Assembly: GCA_963663845.2 (NCBI GenBank)
Contig: OY760650.2
Span: 1,426,001-1,490,000 of the forward strand
DNA from: Versatilivorator sp963663845
Lineage (GTDB): Bacteria; Acidobacteriota; Terriglobia; Versatilivoradales; Versatilivoraceae
DNA: 64,000 nucleotides
Reading direction: 5' to 3'
Positions 1-7,654 of this stretch are shown one piece after another (the first letter of the stretch is position 1; each line of letters begins with the position of its first letter). Both the position numbers and the translations under genes were made by a program. The notes below the pieces were generated by a model. The model was not told where the DNA came from, made no database searches, and worked only from the letters and a program-made list of their open reading frames with translations.

Positions 1-183
1 AAGGTAACGGCCGACCAGGTGAAGGCCCGCGGCTACAACCTCGACATCAAGAACCCCCACACCTCCGAAGACGACCACGGCGACCCGGAAGAACTGCTGG
101 CCAAACTGAACGCCGCCGAAGCCGAAGCCGCCAGGGTGCGCGAGCAGTTGAAAGCGATTCTGGAGGAGGCGCTGCTGAGATAA
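1..183 (+). CDS. hsdM: Type I restriction-modification DNA methyltransferase, C-terminal end (partial)
   Basis: The frame is open from the window edge and ends with TAA at 181-183, giving 60 residues. The stretch KVTADQVKARGYNLDIKNPH is the usual tail of HsdM subunits, where the end of the methylase domain passes into a helical, Glu/Ala-rich C-terminus. The catalytic part (SAM-binding and NPPF motifs) lies outside the window. HsdM methylates adenine together with HsdS, and an hsdS gene lies 1.8 kb downstream on the same strand. Assignment rests on this tail and on the neighbouring hsdS. Confidence 0.8.
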   Translation, partial: KVTADQVKARGYNLDIKNPHTSEDDHGDPEELLAKLNAAEAEAARVREQLKAILEEALLR

Positions 184-208
184 ACTGCGGAACACTGCTG
201 AGAGAGCA

Positions 209-388
209 ATGAATCTGAATGATCCGGCAGTCGACGAGATCCGGGCAGTGCGACACCGCATTTCTGCGCGCTTCGATCATGATCCTGCACAGTTGGTGAG
301 CTTCTACCTGGAGATGCAGAAGCAGTACCAGGATCGACTGATCGAGACTGCTATGATTACCGAGCGCAGAGACCGGCAGGCCACCTGA
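209..388 (+). CDS. Small conserved-looking protein (59 aa) in the hsdM-hsdS interval
   Basis: ATG at 209 and TGA at 386-388 give 59 residues, 25 nt after the hsdM stop. The sequence begins MNLNDPAVDEIRAVRHRISA and contains HDPAQLVSFYLEMQKQYQDR. It is charged, predicted helical, with no signal peptide or membrane segment. Short proteins with this 'DPAVDEIR…HDP…L' pattern are, from memory, common beside restriction-modification and toxin-antitoxin genes. The function is unknown. The open frame directly behind hsdM and its ordinary composition suggest a real gene in the same transcript. Confidence 0.6.
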   Translation: MNLNDPAVDEIRAVRHRISARFDHDPAQLVSFYLEMQKQYQDRLIETAMITERRDRQAT

Positions 389-392
389 CGCG

Positions 393-506
393 GTGCTTCA
401 GCGGAGGGGGCAAGCCGCAATGCTGTGTTTGAGAGTGGCGCAAATGGAAAAGAGCCAGCGTGCCATCCGGCTAGCCGATGCCTTGCGTGATTTGGAGGAA
501 TTATCC
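393..506 (+). pseudogene. Relic of a duplicated vapB segment
   Basis: Positions 445-480 repeat positions 625-660 of the following antitoxin gene with 34 of 36 bases the same, exactly 180 bp apart. The translation reads EKSQRAIRLADALRDL against EKSRRAIRLADELDHI in the gene. The relic lies in the same frame as the antitoxin, upstream of its start. It is either a partial duplication or the remains of a second antitoxin. Confidence 0.6.
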
Positions 507-761
507 ATGCCGCTGAACATCAAAGACACCGAAACGCACGCCTTGGCAAAACGGCTGGCAAGCCTGACCGGAGAATCGCTGACCCAAGCCGTCAAGCAGG
601 CCGTCCAGGAAAGACTCGCAAGGGTGGAAAAGAGCCGGCGTGCCATCCGGCTCGCCGATGAGCTGGACCACATTGCCCTGCATTGCGCCGCTTTGCCTCG
701 CCGCGACAGGCGGAGCGCCGAACGGATCGTCGGTTATGACGAACGCGGTCTTCCAGTCTGA
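507..761 (+). CDS. vapB: VapB-type antitoxin (Rv0623-like family)
   Basis: The 84-residue product begins MPLNIKDTETHALAKRLASL and continues GESLTQAVKQAVQERLARVE, the usual N-terminal DNA-binding half of the PSK/Rv0623-type VapB antitoxins. The C-terminal half would neutralise a PIN-domain VapC. ATG 507 is chosen because a GGAGG-like site (494-499) precedes it and the family always starts MPLNIKD. The longer in-frame extension is the relic repeat. The stop overlaps the start of a vapC stump, so this is an orphan antitoxin. Confidence 0.8.
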   Translation: MPLNIKDTETHALAKRLASLTGESLTQAVKQAVQERLARVEKSRRAIRLADELDHIALHCAALPRRDRRSAERIVGYDERGLPV

Positions 762-826
762 TGGTGATCGACACTGCGGGACAAGTGTCCAGTAAATATA
801 TTCGAAAAGTACGTATCACAATATGA
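761..826 (+). pseudogene. Decapitated vapC toxin stump
   Basis: The ATG at 761-763 overlaps the vapB stop (TGATG), the normal vapBC arrangement. The first codons read MVIDT, the standard VapC beginning including the first catalytic Asp of the PIN fold. From codon 6 the sequence is AGQVSSKYIRK and stops at 824-826, unlike any PIN domain. The toxin body has been lost and replaced by unrelated, lower-GC sequence. Confidence 0.6.
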
Positions 827-1145
827 AATGTGCCAAATGAAAAAGCTGTTTTGTCAAGAGAAGAATTTGCTAGAATCAAATTGACAATCGCATCGTTGCC
901 ACCAGATGTGAACGGTAGTGGAACCAATCCTTGGATGCAGATGCCGTGCCCGACATCTTCTCCCAAGGTTCCCAAGTAGTACGAAACAACGGGAGAAGGT
1001 CAATCCTTCTGCCGTATTTTTGTCTGGAATGAATGTTCCACACGACAGCAAGGGATGGACATAGTATCGCAGAATGATCGGCGATACCTTCAGCCAAACT
1101 CAGACGCCCCGAAACGCAGGACCAACATCAAGGAAAGTCAACCCA
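827..1145. other. Intergenic, AT-richer stretch without a recognised gene
   Basis: About 320 bp between the vapC stump and the next ORF. Base composition is lower in GC than the flanks. No coherent reading frame, inverted repeat or known RNA was recognised. The composition fits a junction left by gene loss or transfer. Confidence 0.5.
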
Positions 1146-1412
1146 ATGGCACCCTATCCATATGTCCGTCCCGGCTTTGCGGAAGGGTTTTGTCGAGCCC
1201 TTGACATCTTCTCGGTTTTCGGTCAATGCAATGCTTCTCAAAAACCAGAACATGAAGATGTTGATGCGTTTGCCATGTCCATGGACGTAAATGCGGTCGT
1301 TGCGGATTTCTGGTTCGCCATTGATCAATTTGAACAGGAACATGCCGAGCTCATTGAAGAGAAAGAGGGAACGAGAATCTCAACAATTTCAAAGAATCCA
1401 ACAGCGTATTGA
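1146..1412 (+). CDS. Hypothetical protein (88 aa) upstream of DUF2335 gene
   Basis: ATG 1146 gives MAPYPYVRPGFAEGFCRALD and a Glu-rich C-terminal half (FEQEHAELIEEKEGTRIS). It has no membrane segment. Its 3' end overlaps the start of the next gene by about 70 bp in another frame, suggesting translational coupling. An in-frame ATG at 1074 is possible, but the added residues look non-coding. The family is not recognised. The pairing with the membrane protein suggests a two-gene unit. Confidence 0.5.
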   Translation: MAPYPYVRPGFAEGFCRALDIFSVFGQCNASQKPEHEDVDAFAMSMDVNAVVADFWFAIDQFEQEHAELIEEKEGTRISTISKNPTAY

Positions 1413-1767
1413 GTTCCGCGGTCCTCTTCCCCCGCCAGCGTTCATTGAGAAGTACGACAGCATCATCCCGAACGGAGCAGAACGAATTCTGGCTCTTGTC
1501 GAAAAACAGCAGTCCCACCGTCACGATATAGAGAAAAAAGTGATCTACAGCGATGTCCTGAACAGTCGCTTGGGCATCTTTTTCGCGTTCTTGATCTCGA
1601 TCACCGGGATATCGGCAGGCACGTGGTTGGGGGCTAACGGCTATGAATTGGCTGGCGGTTTTATAGGCGTTGGCGGAGTCGGTTCAATAGTTGCAACGTT
1701 CATCTATGGGACCAAGATCAGACAAAGAGGACAGGAGAACAACAGGCGAGCAAACACTCGGAAGTAG
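1342..1767 (+). CDS. DUF2335 family membrane protein
   Basis: The product has a conserved soluble N-terminal part with RGPLPPPAFIEKYDSIIPNG and AERILALVEKQQSHRHDIEK, followed by two hydrophobic segments (LGIFFAFLISITGISAGTWL and LAGGFIGVGGVGSIVATFIY) and a short basic tail. This order (proline-rich motif, helical HRH segment, two transmembrane helices) is the DUF2335 family, predicted inner-membrane proteins often found near phage or defence genes. ATG 1342 with AGGA just upstream is preferred; 1291 is an alternative start. The function is unknown. Confidence 0.75.
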   Translation: MPSSLKRKRERESQQFQRIQQRIEFRGPLPPPAFIEKYDSIIPNGAERILALVEKQQSHRHDIEKKVIYSDVLNSRLGIFFAFLISITGISAGTWLGANGYELAGGFIGVGGVGSIVATFIYGTKIRQRGQENNRRANTRK

Positions 1768-1795
1768 TTACACCTACCACTAACCCATCCACTGT

Positions 1796-1921
1796 TTGAC
1801 CCTTGCAAACGAAGAACCGCTGGCCGGACCGTATGTCGCCGCGGTCGAAGCTGCTGCCATCAAAAACCCTTACCTCCGCACCGCAATCGACAAATCCCGC
1901 GAACTTGTCAATGCATCCTGA
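1796..1921 (+). pseudogene. Possible C-terminal gene fragment before hsdS
   Basis: An open frame with only a TTG start encodes about 41 residues, including AAAIKNPYLRTAIDKSRELV, and ends TGA 1919-1921. It reads like the C-terminus of a helical protein, but nothing upstream in frame continues it because a TAA lies at 1781-1783. It may be the tail of a gene lost when the hsdM-hsdS interval was rearranged. Identity unknown. Confidence 0.3.
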
Positions 1922-1986
1922 TCCTCGCGTCTTGCCGGTGGAGGCAGAACAATCGGGCGAGGTGATCAAGCGCTTCACCACAGGTA

Positions 1987-3741
1987 ATGAACAAGGCGAC
2001 TGCTGACGAGATGCGTGCTGTTCCTCAAAGCCGAGTGATGAGTATCGACCTTCTTTTCGATGATTTCGATCGGCTGATTCAGTCTCGCGAATCTGTTCAC
2101 CGCCTGCGCCGCTTCATTCTCGACTTGGCGGTACGCGGCAAGCTGGTGGAACAGGACCCGAACGACGAGCCAGCCTCGGAACTACTGAAGCGAATTGCGG
2201 CTGAAAAGGCGCGGTTGGTGAAGGCAGGGGAGATCAGGAAGCCAAAGGCCAAACCGGCGCTCACGGTGAAAGAAACGTCCTTCACACTGCCCGAGAATTG
2301 GAAGTGGAGTCAAATTGCGGAGATCGGTGTGCTGAGTCCTCGCAACACGGCAGAGGATGGCACTCTCGCCTCGTTTATCCCAATGCCAATGATTGCGACC
2401 GACTACGGAGCGGCAAGTAATCACGAAGTTCGACGCTGGGGGGATATCAAAAAAGGCTATACCCACTTCGCGGAAGGCGATGTCGGTTTGGCGAAAATCA
2501 CTCCATGTTTTCAGAACGGAAAATCGACCGTCTTTCGCAACCTCACCGGCGGACTGGGAAGCGGCACAACGGAATTGCATATTGTCCGTCCATTGCTCGT
2601 CAATCCAGACTTCATCGTTCTCTTCCTCAAGTGCCCATATTTCATCGAAACCGGTGTCCCCAAGATGACCGGCACAGCGGGCCAGAAACGTGTGCCCGCA
2701 GAATACTTCGCTCACTCACCCTTTCCGCTCCCACCGCTTGCCGAACAACACCGCATCGTCGCCAAAGTCGATGAACTGATGGCGCTCTGCGACCGCTTGG
2801 AGGCTGCGCGGTCTGAACGGGAGACAACTAGAGATCGGCTGGCAACGGCGAGCCTTGCCCGCCTCAACACACCTGCCTCCGACCCAGCGACATTCCGTCA
2901 TGATGTCGCCTTCGCCCTCGATAACCTTGTTCCGCTCACCACCCGTCCCGACCAGATCAAGGCTCTGCGTCAGACCATCCTCAACTTGGCCGTGCGCGGC
3001 AAACTGGTGGAGCAAGACCCGAACGACGAACCGGCCTCGGAATTGCTGAAGCGCAAAAAGATTCCCATTCTATGCACAGGCTCATTTGAGCTTCCCGAAT
3101 CGTGGGCTTGGGTGAACGTGGGCGCGGTAGCTGACTCCCGCCTCGGTAAGATGCTCGACAAGTCCAAGAACAAAGGAACGCCTCACAAATACCTCCGCAA
3201 CATCAACGTGAGATGGTTCGACTTCGATCTATCCGACCTGCTGGAGATGCGATTCGAAGAATCGGAGCTTCCAGAGTTCGCGCTTCGATTTGGCGACGTT
3301 CTGATATGTGAGGGAGGCGAGCCTGGTCGAGCGGCGGTGTGGGACGCCCGCGAAACCGATATCTACTTTCAGAAAGCGATTCATCGTGTTCGTTTTCTGA
3401 ACTTGGTAGATAGCGATTATTTTGTGAGGGTGCTCAAGGCGAGTGCCGATGACGGACGTTTGGCCGAGTATTTCACTGGGACTGGTATCAAACATTTCAC
3501 GGGCAAGGGTCTCGCAGCCTATTTGTTTCCTCTTCCACCCCTCGCCGAGCAGCACCGCATTGTCGCCAAAGTCGATGAACTGATGGAACTCTACAGTCGC
3601 CTGGAGGTGAGCCTTGCTACGGGTGACGAAACGCGGGGCGGGTTGGTTGAGGCACTGCTTTTTTCGCTCCTGAGCGGCGACAAGGCCAATGCGTCCTTGC
3701 TTGGCGCTGGAAATTCTCGTAAACGAGAGGAGAATGATTAA
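1987..3741 (+). CDS. hsdS: Type I restriction-modification specificity subunit HsdS
   Basis: This 584-residue protein has two target-recognition domains, each framed by the same conserved pieces. LAVRGKLVEQDPNDEPASEL occurs at about residues 50 and 335, and PPLAEQHRIVAKVDEL at about 250 and 515. These are the coiled-coil spacers that bind HsdM and set the distance between the two half-sites. The second copy of the first repeat is shorter: after ELLKR it passes straight to KKIPILCTG, lacking the following Ala/Lys-rich stretch. ATG 1987 gives the full ORF. ATG 2038 (MSIDLLFDDFDRL) matches the usual family start and may be the real one. The protein itself looks intact, but no hsdR is present in the window. 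Confidence 0.92.
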   Translation: MNKATADEMRAVPQSRVMSIDLLFDDFDRLIQSRESVHRLRRFILDLAVRGKLVEQDPNDEPASELLKRIAAEKARLVKAGEIRKPKAKPALTVKETSFTLPENWKWSQIAEIGVLSPRNTAEDGTLASFIPMPMIATDYGAASNHEVRRWGDIKKGYTHFAEGDVGLAKITPCFQNGKSTVFRNLTGGLGSGTTELHIVRPLLVNPDFIVLFLKCPYFIETGVPKMTGTAGQKRVPAEYFAHSPFPLPPLAEQHRIVAKVDELMALCDRLEAARSERETTRDRLATASLARLNTPASDPATFRHDVAFALDNLVPLTTRPDQIKALRQTILNLAVRGKLVEQDPNDEPASELLKRKKIPILCTGSFELPESWAWVNVGAVADSRLGKMLDKSKNKGTPHKYLRNINVRWFDFDLSDLLEMRFEESELPEFALRFGDVLICEGGEPGRAAVWDARETDIYFQKAIHRVRFLNLVDSDYFVRVLKASADDGRLAEYFTGTGIKHFTGKGLAAYLFPLPPLAEQHRIVAKVDELMELYSRLEVSLATGDETRGGLVEALLFSLLSGDKANASLLGAGNSRKREEND

Positions 3742-3814
3742 CGCGTAGCTCTGGAAATCAGAGCAAATCTCACGATACGAATGACTATGGAATCTTCGCC
3801 TGTACCGTTCCTAA

Positions 3815-5899
3815 CCCATCTTTAACAAGTCAACAGCCGATGGGAGGGATTTTACCCCTAATTTGACCTGATATCACCCGTAAGTTGTTGATTCCTGGTT
3901 CCAAGAAGTCTGTGTAGTGCCATAATCTTATGGGAGGGTCTTGACCGCCCCTTCTCTCTCTGTTAGGGTCCCTCCCATGTTCATCCGACGCACCCAGACC
4001 CGCAGCCTCTCCTCCGGCCAGACCTACTTCACCTTTCGCCTCGTTCGCTCCCACCGCCTCTCCGGCAAGGTCCGCCAGCAGACCCTCCTCAACCTCGGCA
4101 GCCACTTCCCCGTCCCCCGTGAGGACTGGCCCCTGCTGTGCCGCCGCCTCGATGAGATCCTCAGCGGCCAGAGGTCGCTGTTGCCCGAGGTGTCGGCCCC
4201 GCTGGAGGAGGAAGCCCAGGGCATGGCCCAGCGCTTGCTGGAGGGCGAAGCCGACGTGAGCGGCGTGGGCGTGGAGGCCTCTTCGGAGGACCTGCAGACG
4301 GTCGAGGTGGATTCGTTGGAGCTGAGGCGTCCGCGCAGCGTGGGGGTGGAGCAGGTGGGCTGCTGGGCGCTGGAGCAGTTGGGGCTGGGGGATCTGCTGA
4401 AGGAGTTGGGGCTGAATGGACCGATGCGGGCGGCGGCGCTGGGGGCGATGGTGGGCCGTCTGGCCCAACCAGGCTCGGAGCGGGCCAGTTGGCATTGGCT
4501 CAGGCGGCATAGCGGCTTGGGCGAGTTGCTGGGCTTCGACTTCGAGAACCTGAGTCTGATGCAGATGTATCGGGCCTCGGACGCCTTGATGAAGCACCGG
4601 GAGGGAATCGAGGGTCACCTCTTCACCCGAGCCATGGGGTTGTTCGACCTGGAGCCGACCGTCACCCTGTTCGATCTGACCAACACGTTCTTCGAGGGGG
4701 CGGCCTCGGGTCAGCCCAAGGCCCAGCGGGGGCACTCGAAGGACAAGCGCAGCGACTGCCGGCTGCTGACGCTGGGGCTGGTGCTGGACGGGGCGGGGTT
4801 TGTGCGCCGTTCGAAGGTCTTTGCCGGCCGGGTGGACGAGCACCGGACCCTGGCGGGGATGCTGGAGGGGCTGGGGGCGCCTCGGGGCGCGCTGGTGGTG
4901 ATGGATCGGGGAGTGGCGACCGAGGATCGTATCCAGTGGCTGAGAGAGGAAGGATACCGCTACCTGGTGGCCAGCCGCCAGGGCCCCCGCAAGTTCGACC
5001 CCGAGTTGGCGGTGGCGGTGGAGACGGCTTCCAAGGCCACCGTAGAGATCCACAAGGAGGTGTCGGAGGATGGAGAGGAGGTGCGTCTCTACTGCTGCTC
5101 CCAAAAGCGTGCCGAGAAGGAGAGGGGCATCCTGGAGCGCTTCAGCCGGCGCTTCGAGCAGGGGCTCACCCGCCTCTCCGAGGGGTTGAGCCGGCCGCGG
5201 GCCCACAAGGGCGTCGAGAAGGTCCGGGAGAGGATCGGGCGGCTGAAGGAGCGGTGCCGCGGGGTGGCGCAGCACTACACCATCGAGGTCCTCACCGATG
5301 AGAGCGGCCGCAAGGCGACTGAGGTGACCTGGAAGCGGCAGCCCCGCCAGGGCTCGATGGCCACTCATCCGGGGGTCTACTGCCTGCGCAGCAATCAGAC
5401 CGACTGGGATGAGGAGAGCCTGTGGCGCACCTACACCCTGTTGACCGACGTGGAGGCGGTGTTTCGCTCCCTGAAGTCCGAGTTGGGTCTGCGGCCCATC
5501 TACCACCACAAGCCGGTGCGCTCGGAGGGCCACCTGTTCCTGACGGTCATCGCCTATCAACTGGTGCAGGTCATCCGCAAGCGGCTCAAGCAGCGGGGCG
5601 ACACCTCCAGTTGGACCACCCTGCGGCGCATCCTGGAGGGGCAGCAGCGGGTGACGGCGACCTTCCGGCGCAAGGACGGGCGGACCTTGCACGTCCGCAA
5701 GGCCACCCGGGCTGAACCCGATCAGAGGGCCATCTACGATGCCCTGGGCATTGATCCCGCTCCCGGAGGGGTTCGCAAGATGATCGTCTGAGTCTCCCGA
5801 AATCTCCGGTTTTAACCGGTTTGTAGTGCCAGAAGCCTGTTTCTGCCTTTGTAAAGTGTTGATAATAAACGTGTAGTTGAAAGCCTTGTTAAAGATGGG
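3815..5899 (+). mobile_element. IS1634-like (IS4 superfamily) insertion sequence
   Basis: Fifteen-base perfect terminal inverted repeats (CCCATCTTTAACAAG at 3815-3829, its complement at 5885-5899) bound a single transposase gene. Both ends are flanked by CTAA (3811-3814 and 5900-5903), read as a 4-bp target duplication. Removing the element and one CTAA restores an open frame across the site, which independently supports these ends. It lies at codon 11-12 of the STAND NTPase gene. Confidence 0.85.
3977..5791 (+). CDS. IS1634-like transposase (DDE, IS4 superfamily)
   Basis: The 604-residue transposase starts at ATG 3977 (MFIRRTQTRSLSSGQTYFTF), the typical start of IS1634-type proteins. The DDE core is visible: FDLTNTFFEG (first Asp), LVVMDRGVATEDRI (second Asp) and the C-terminal YTLLTDVEAVFRSLKSELGL, with the catalytic Glu in the Y-(2)-R-(3)-E-(6)-K-type region. 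Length is normal and there is no internal stop, so the copy may still be active. An ORF extension to 3941 only covers the left untranslated end. Confidence 0.88.
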   Translation: MFIRRTQTRSLSSGQTYFTFRLVRSHRLSGKVRQQTLLNLGSHFPVPREDWPLLCRRLDEILSGQRSLLPEVSAPLEEEAQGMAQRLLEGEADVSGVGVEASSEDLQTVEVDSLELRRPRSVGVEQVGCWALEQLGLGDLLKELGLNGPMRAAALGAMVGRLAQPGSERASWHWLRRHSGLGELLGFDFENLSLMQMYRASDALMKHREGIEGHLFTRAMGLFDLEPTVTLFDLTNTFFEGAASGQPKAQRGHSKDKRSDCRLLTLGLVLDGAGFVRRSKVFAGRVDEHRTLAGMLEGLGAPRGALVVMDRGVATEDRIQWLREEGYRYLVASRQGPRKFDPELAVAVETASKATVEIHKEVSEDGEEVRLYCCSQKRAEKERGILERFSRRFEQGLTRLSEGLSRPRAHKGVEKVRERIGRLKERCRGVAQHYTIEVLTDESGRKATEVTWKRQPRQGSMATHPGVYCLRSNQTDWDEESLWRTYTLLTDVEAVFRSLKSELGLRPIYHHKPVRSEGHLFLTVIAYQLVQVIRKRLKQRGDTSSWTTLRRILEGQQRVTATFRRKDGRTLHVRKATRAEPDQRAIYDALGIDPAPGGVRKMIV

Positions 5900-5903
5900 C
5901 TAA

Positions 5904-6352
5904 AGCCTTTACTTGCAATTATTGGGAAACTGCTCTCATCACTCAGTCGTTGGTGGGCAGTACGACGGGCGGGGTACCTACCCAATTCGGTAGCAGCCGA
6001 TCAGGCGGAAATCTTATTTGATGAGGCGTTTAGGCAACTAGGGGCATTCGAGCAGAACGGCTCAAGACGGACCATTTCCCTATTCGAGATTTCCGCATGG
6101 TTTTCTCTCCCCAAAATACTACGCACACACCATTTCAGAGACTGGATTTCTCGCCAGGATGTCCAATCCGATCTCAAGTCGTTGGTTCGCGCGACAGTCA
6201 GCGGAGCCCCCGAGGATCGGGAAGCACGTATACGGCTCATAGACACTTACACGGTTCTCGGACGTGAAAGTCAATGCCTCGCAGAAGACATCATGGAGCG
6301 GGTGTTAGCCCGACTTAGTACACCGATTCATAAGTATGGCTACGTATATTAG
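5904..6352 (+). pseudogene. N-terminal segment of the STAND NTPase, between two IS elements
   Basis: A frame without a start codon is open from the right end of the IS1634-like element and runs into the left end of the first IS630 element, where it stops at 6350-6352 inside the IS. It encodes a coherent, mostly helical sequence, for example AILFDEAFRQLGAFEQNG-like text (QAEILFDEAFRQLGAFEQ) and EDREARIRLIDTYTVLGRES. The true host part ends at 6317. It is not found as an independent gene because its start codon is at 3781 on the far side of the first IS. No domain name can be given. Confidence 0.7.
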
Positions 6353-7311
6353 GCGGCCATGTCGAGTCGCGCAAGGAGGTCGCGAAGGTGGTTTCTGGTG
6401 AACTTCCATTGGAACGGCTGAGCCAAGCGTTGGTAATGACGTTCGAACTGTTGCAGGCACCGGGAGAGAGCCGACAGGGAGGGAAAGTCATTGGGGGTAA
6501 GAACCTTGCGCTGGACGATGGAGAAATAGATTTCGACTTGATTGAGCCAACTGGCGTGGATGGGAGCATGAATCAGGCGTAAGTTGGGATAACGCCCCTG
6601 CAAGCGTTGAATCGAAGCCGGACCCCGGTGACAGGTGCCGTTGTCAACGATCCAAAAGACCCGACGGGCATGGCGGTAGGGGTCCTGATTCATGACCTGT
6701 CGAACCAAGCGGTCGAAGGTGACAATGGTGCTGCGGGCTTCGCAACGGCCGTAGATCTTGGCTCGGTGGACATCCCAGGCGGCCAGATAGGCCCAGGCTC
6801 CGAGGCGGCGATACTCATGCTCGATCTTGAGAGGCGAGTGGGGCCGGGGAGGCAGAGAGGGGTGGCAACGCTGGCGGGCCTGGATGGAGGTTTTCTCGTC
6901 GGCGCACACGACGAACTCATCCGGGCGGAGAGGCTGACCCTCCCAAACGCCTTGGTAGAGATCGAGCAGGCGGCTGGCCTTGGCGAAAAAGTCTGGATCG
7001 CGGGGAAACAGCCAGCAACGATGCTGCCAAGGCCGGATGGCATCCTCATGGAGCCAGCGCCAGATGGTGGTCCCGCTGATGGAAGCTACCAGTCCCGATT
7101 GACAGACCTGTCGGGCCAGATCGTGGTGGCTCCAACGCGAGAGGGGAACGCCCTGGCGGGCAGGCAACTCGCAGGCCAGGGCCTTAACCTGAACAACGAT
7201 CTCTGGGGGGAAAAGCTCGGGGGCGGCCCGAGCGATTGAGATCCTCCAGAGCGCCCAAGCGCTGTTGAAAGAAACGCTTGCGCCATTTACTGACGACATC
7301 CCGTCCGACAC
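6349..7311 (-). CDS. IS630-family transposase, orfB (DDE domain)
   Basis: This frame carries the catalytic half: VVCADEKTSIQ (first Asp), FWIVDNGTCHRG (second Asp) and HASWLNQVEIYFSIVQRK (Glu), the IS630/Tc1-mariner DDE signature. The segment before about residue 30 is antisense-like overlap with orfA, so the functional product is probably an orfA-orfB fusion of roughly 370 residues made by +1 frameshifting at the C-run, or the copy carries an indel there. The ORF stops inside the left inverted repeat. Confidence 0.78.
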   Translation of the reverse strand: MSDGMSSVNGASVSFNSAWALWRISIARAAPELFPPEIVVQVKALACELPARQGVPLSRWSHHDLARQVCQSGLVASISGTTIWRWLHEDAIRPWQHRCWLFPRDPDFFAKASRLLDLYQGVWEGQPLRPDEFVVCADEKTSIQARQRCHPSLPPRPHSPLKIEHEYRRLGAWAYLAAWDVHRAKIYGRCEARSTIVTFDRLVRQVMNQDPYRHARRVFWIVDNGTCHRGPASIQRLQGRYPNLRLIHAPIHASWLNQVEIYFSIVQRKVLTPNDFPSLSALSRCLQQFERHYQRLAQPFQWKFTRNHLRDLLARLDMAA

Positions 7312-7477
7312 GCAGGTGCTGAGCGATTTGGTGATTGGACAGTCCTTGGGCAGCCAGCAAGATCATCTGAGCGCGTTGAACCTGAAAATACGGCAACGTA
7401 TACTTATGGGCTCGTCTGTGAAGCTCTTTGGCCTCGGACTGGCTCAATCGAATCTGATAGGGGCTTTTGCGAGGCAT
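7184..7477 (-). CDS. IS630-family transposase, orfA (HTH domain)
   Basis: The 97-residue product starts MPRKSPYQIRLSQSEAKEL and contains a helix-turn-helix (GLSNHQIAQHLRVGRDVVSK) that should bind the inverted repeats. Its last codons differ from the usual family sequence because the conserved continuation (ELFPPEIVVQVKAL) lies in another frame. The change point is a run of TTTT followed by six C near 7203-7212. The N-terminal half alone lacks the catalytic DDE residues. Confidence 0.75.
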   Translation of the reverse strand: MPRKSPYQIRLSQSEAKELHRRAHKYTLPYFQVQRAQMILLAAQGLSNHQIAQHLRVGRDVVSKWRKRFFQQRLGALEDLNRSGRPRAFPPRDRCSG

Positions 7478-7654
7478 TCTGGACTCCTCCCGGCTGTCCA
7501 GTATACCTCAATTATCCTTCGAAAGACCGGCAATAATACGTATTAGTATTTATGTTATAGTGTACTAAGGCAAAGCTTACAAGGCAATGTAAACAGCGCC
7601 AACGTCGAAGCACTTCTCCAGATTGGATCTAGGAGCGTACACGAACGTCTGGAC

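Larger units (their letters stand above)
6318..7565 (-). mobile_element. IS630-family insertion sequence, copy type 1
   Basis: Imperfect inverted repeats start GTACAC at both ends (6318 on the plus strand, 7565 on the minus strand) and stay similar for about 40 bases. The flanks are TA (6316-6317 and 7566-7567), the TA duplication expected for IS630/mariner-type elements. Two overlapping minus-strand ORFs form the transposase. The element is antisense to the NTPase gene it interrupts. Confidence 0.8.

Noticed and set aside
3830..5692. Long minus-strand frame opposite the IS1634-like transposase
   Set aside because: Leu/His/Pro/Gln-rich shadow of the high-GC transposase gene; no domain and no ribosome site.
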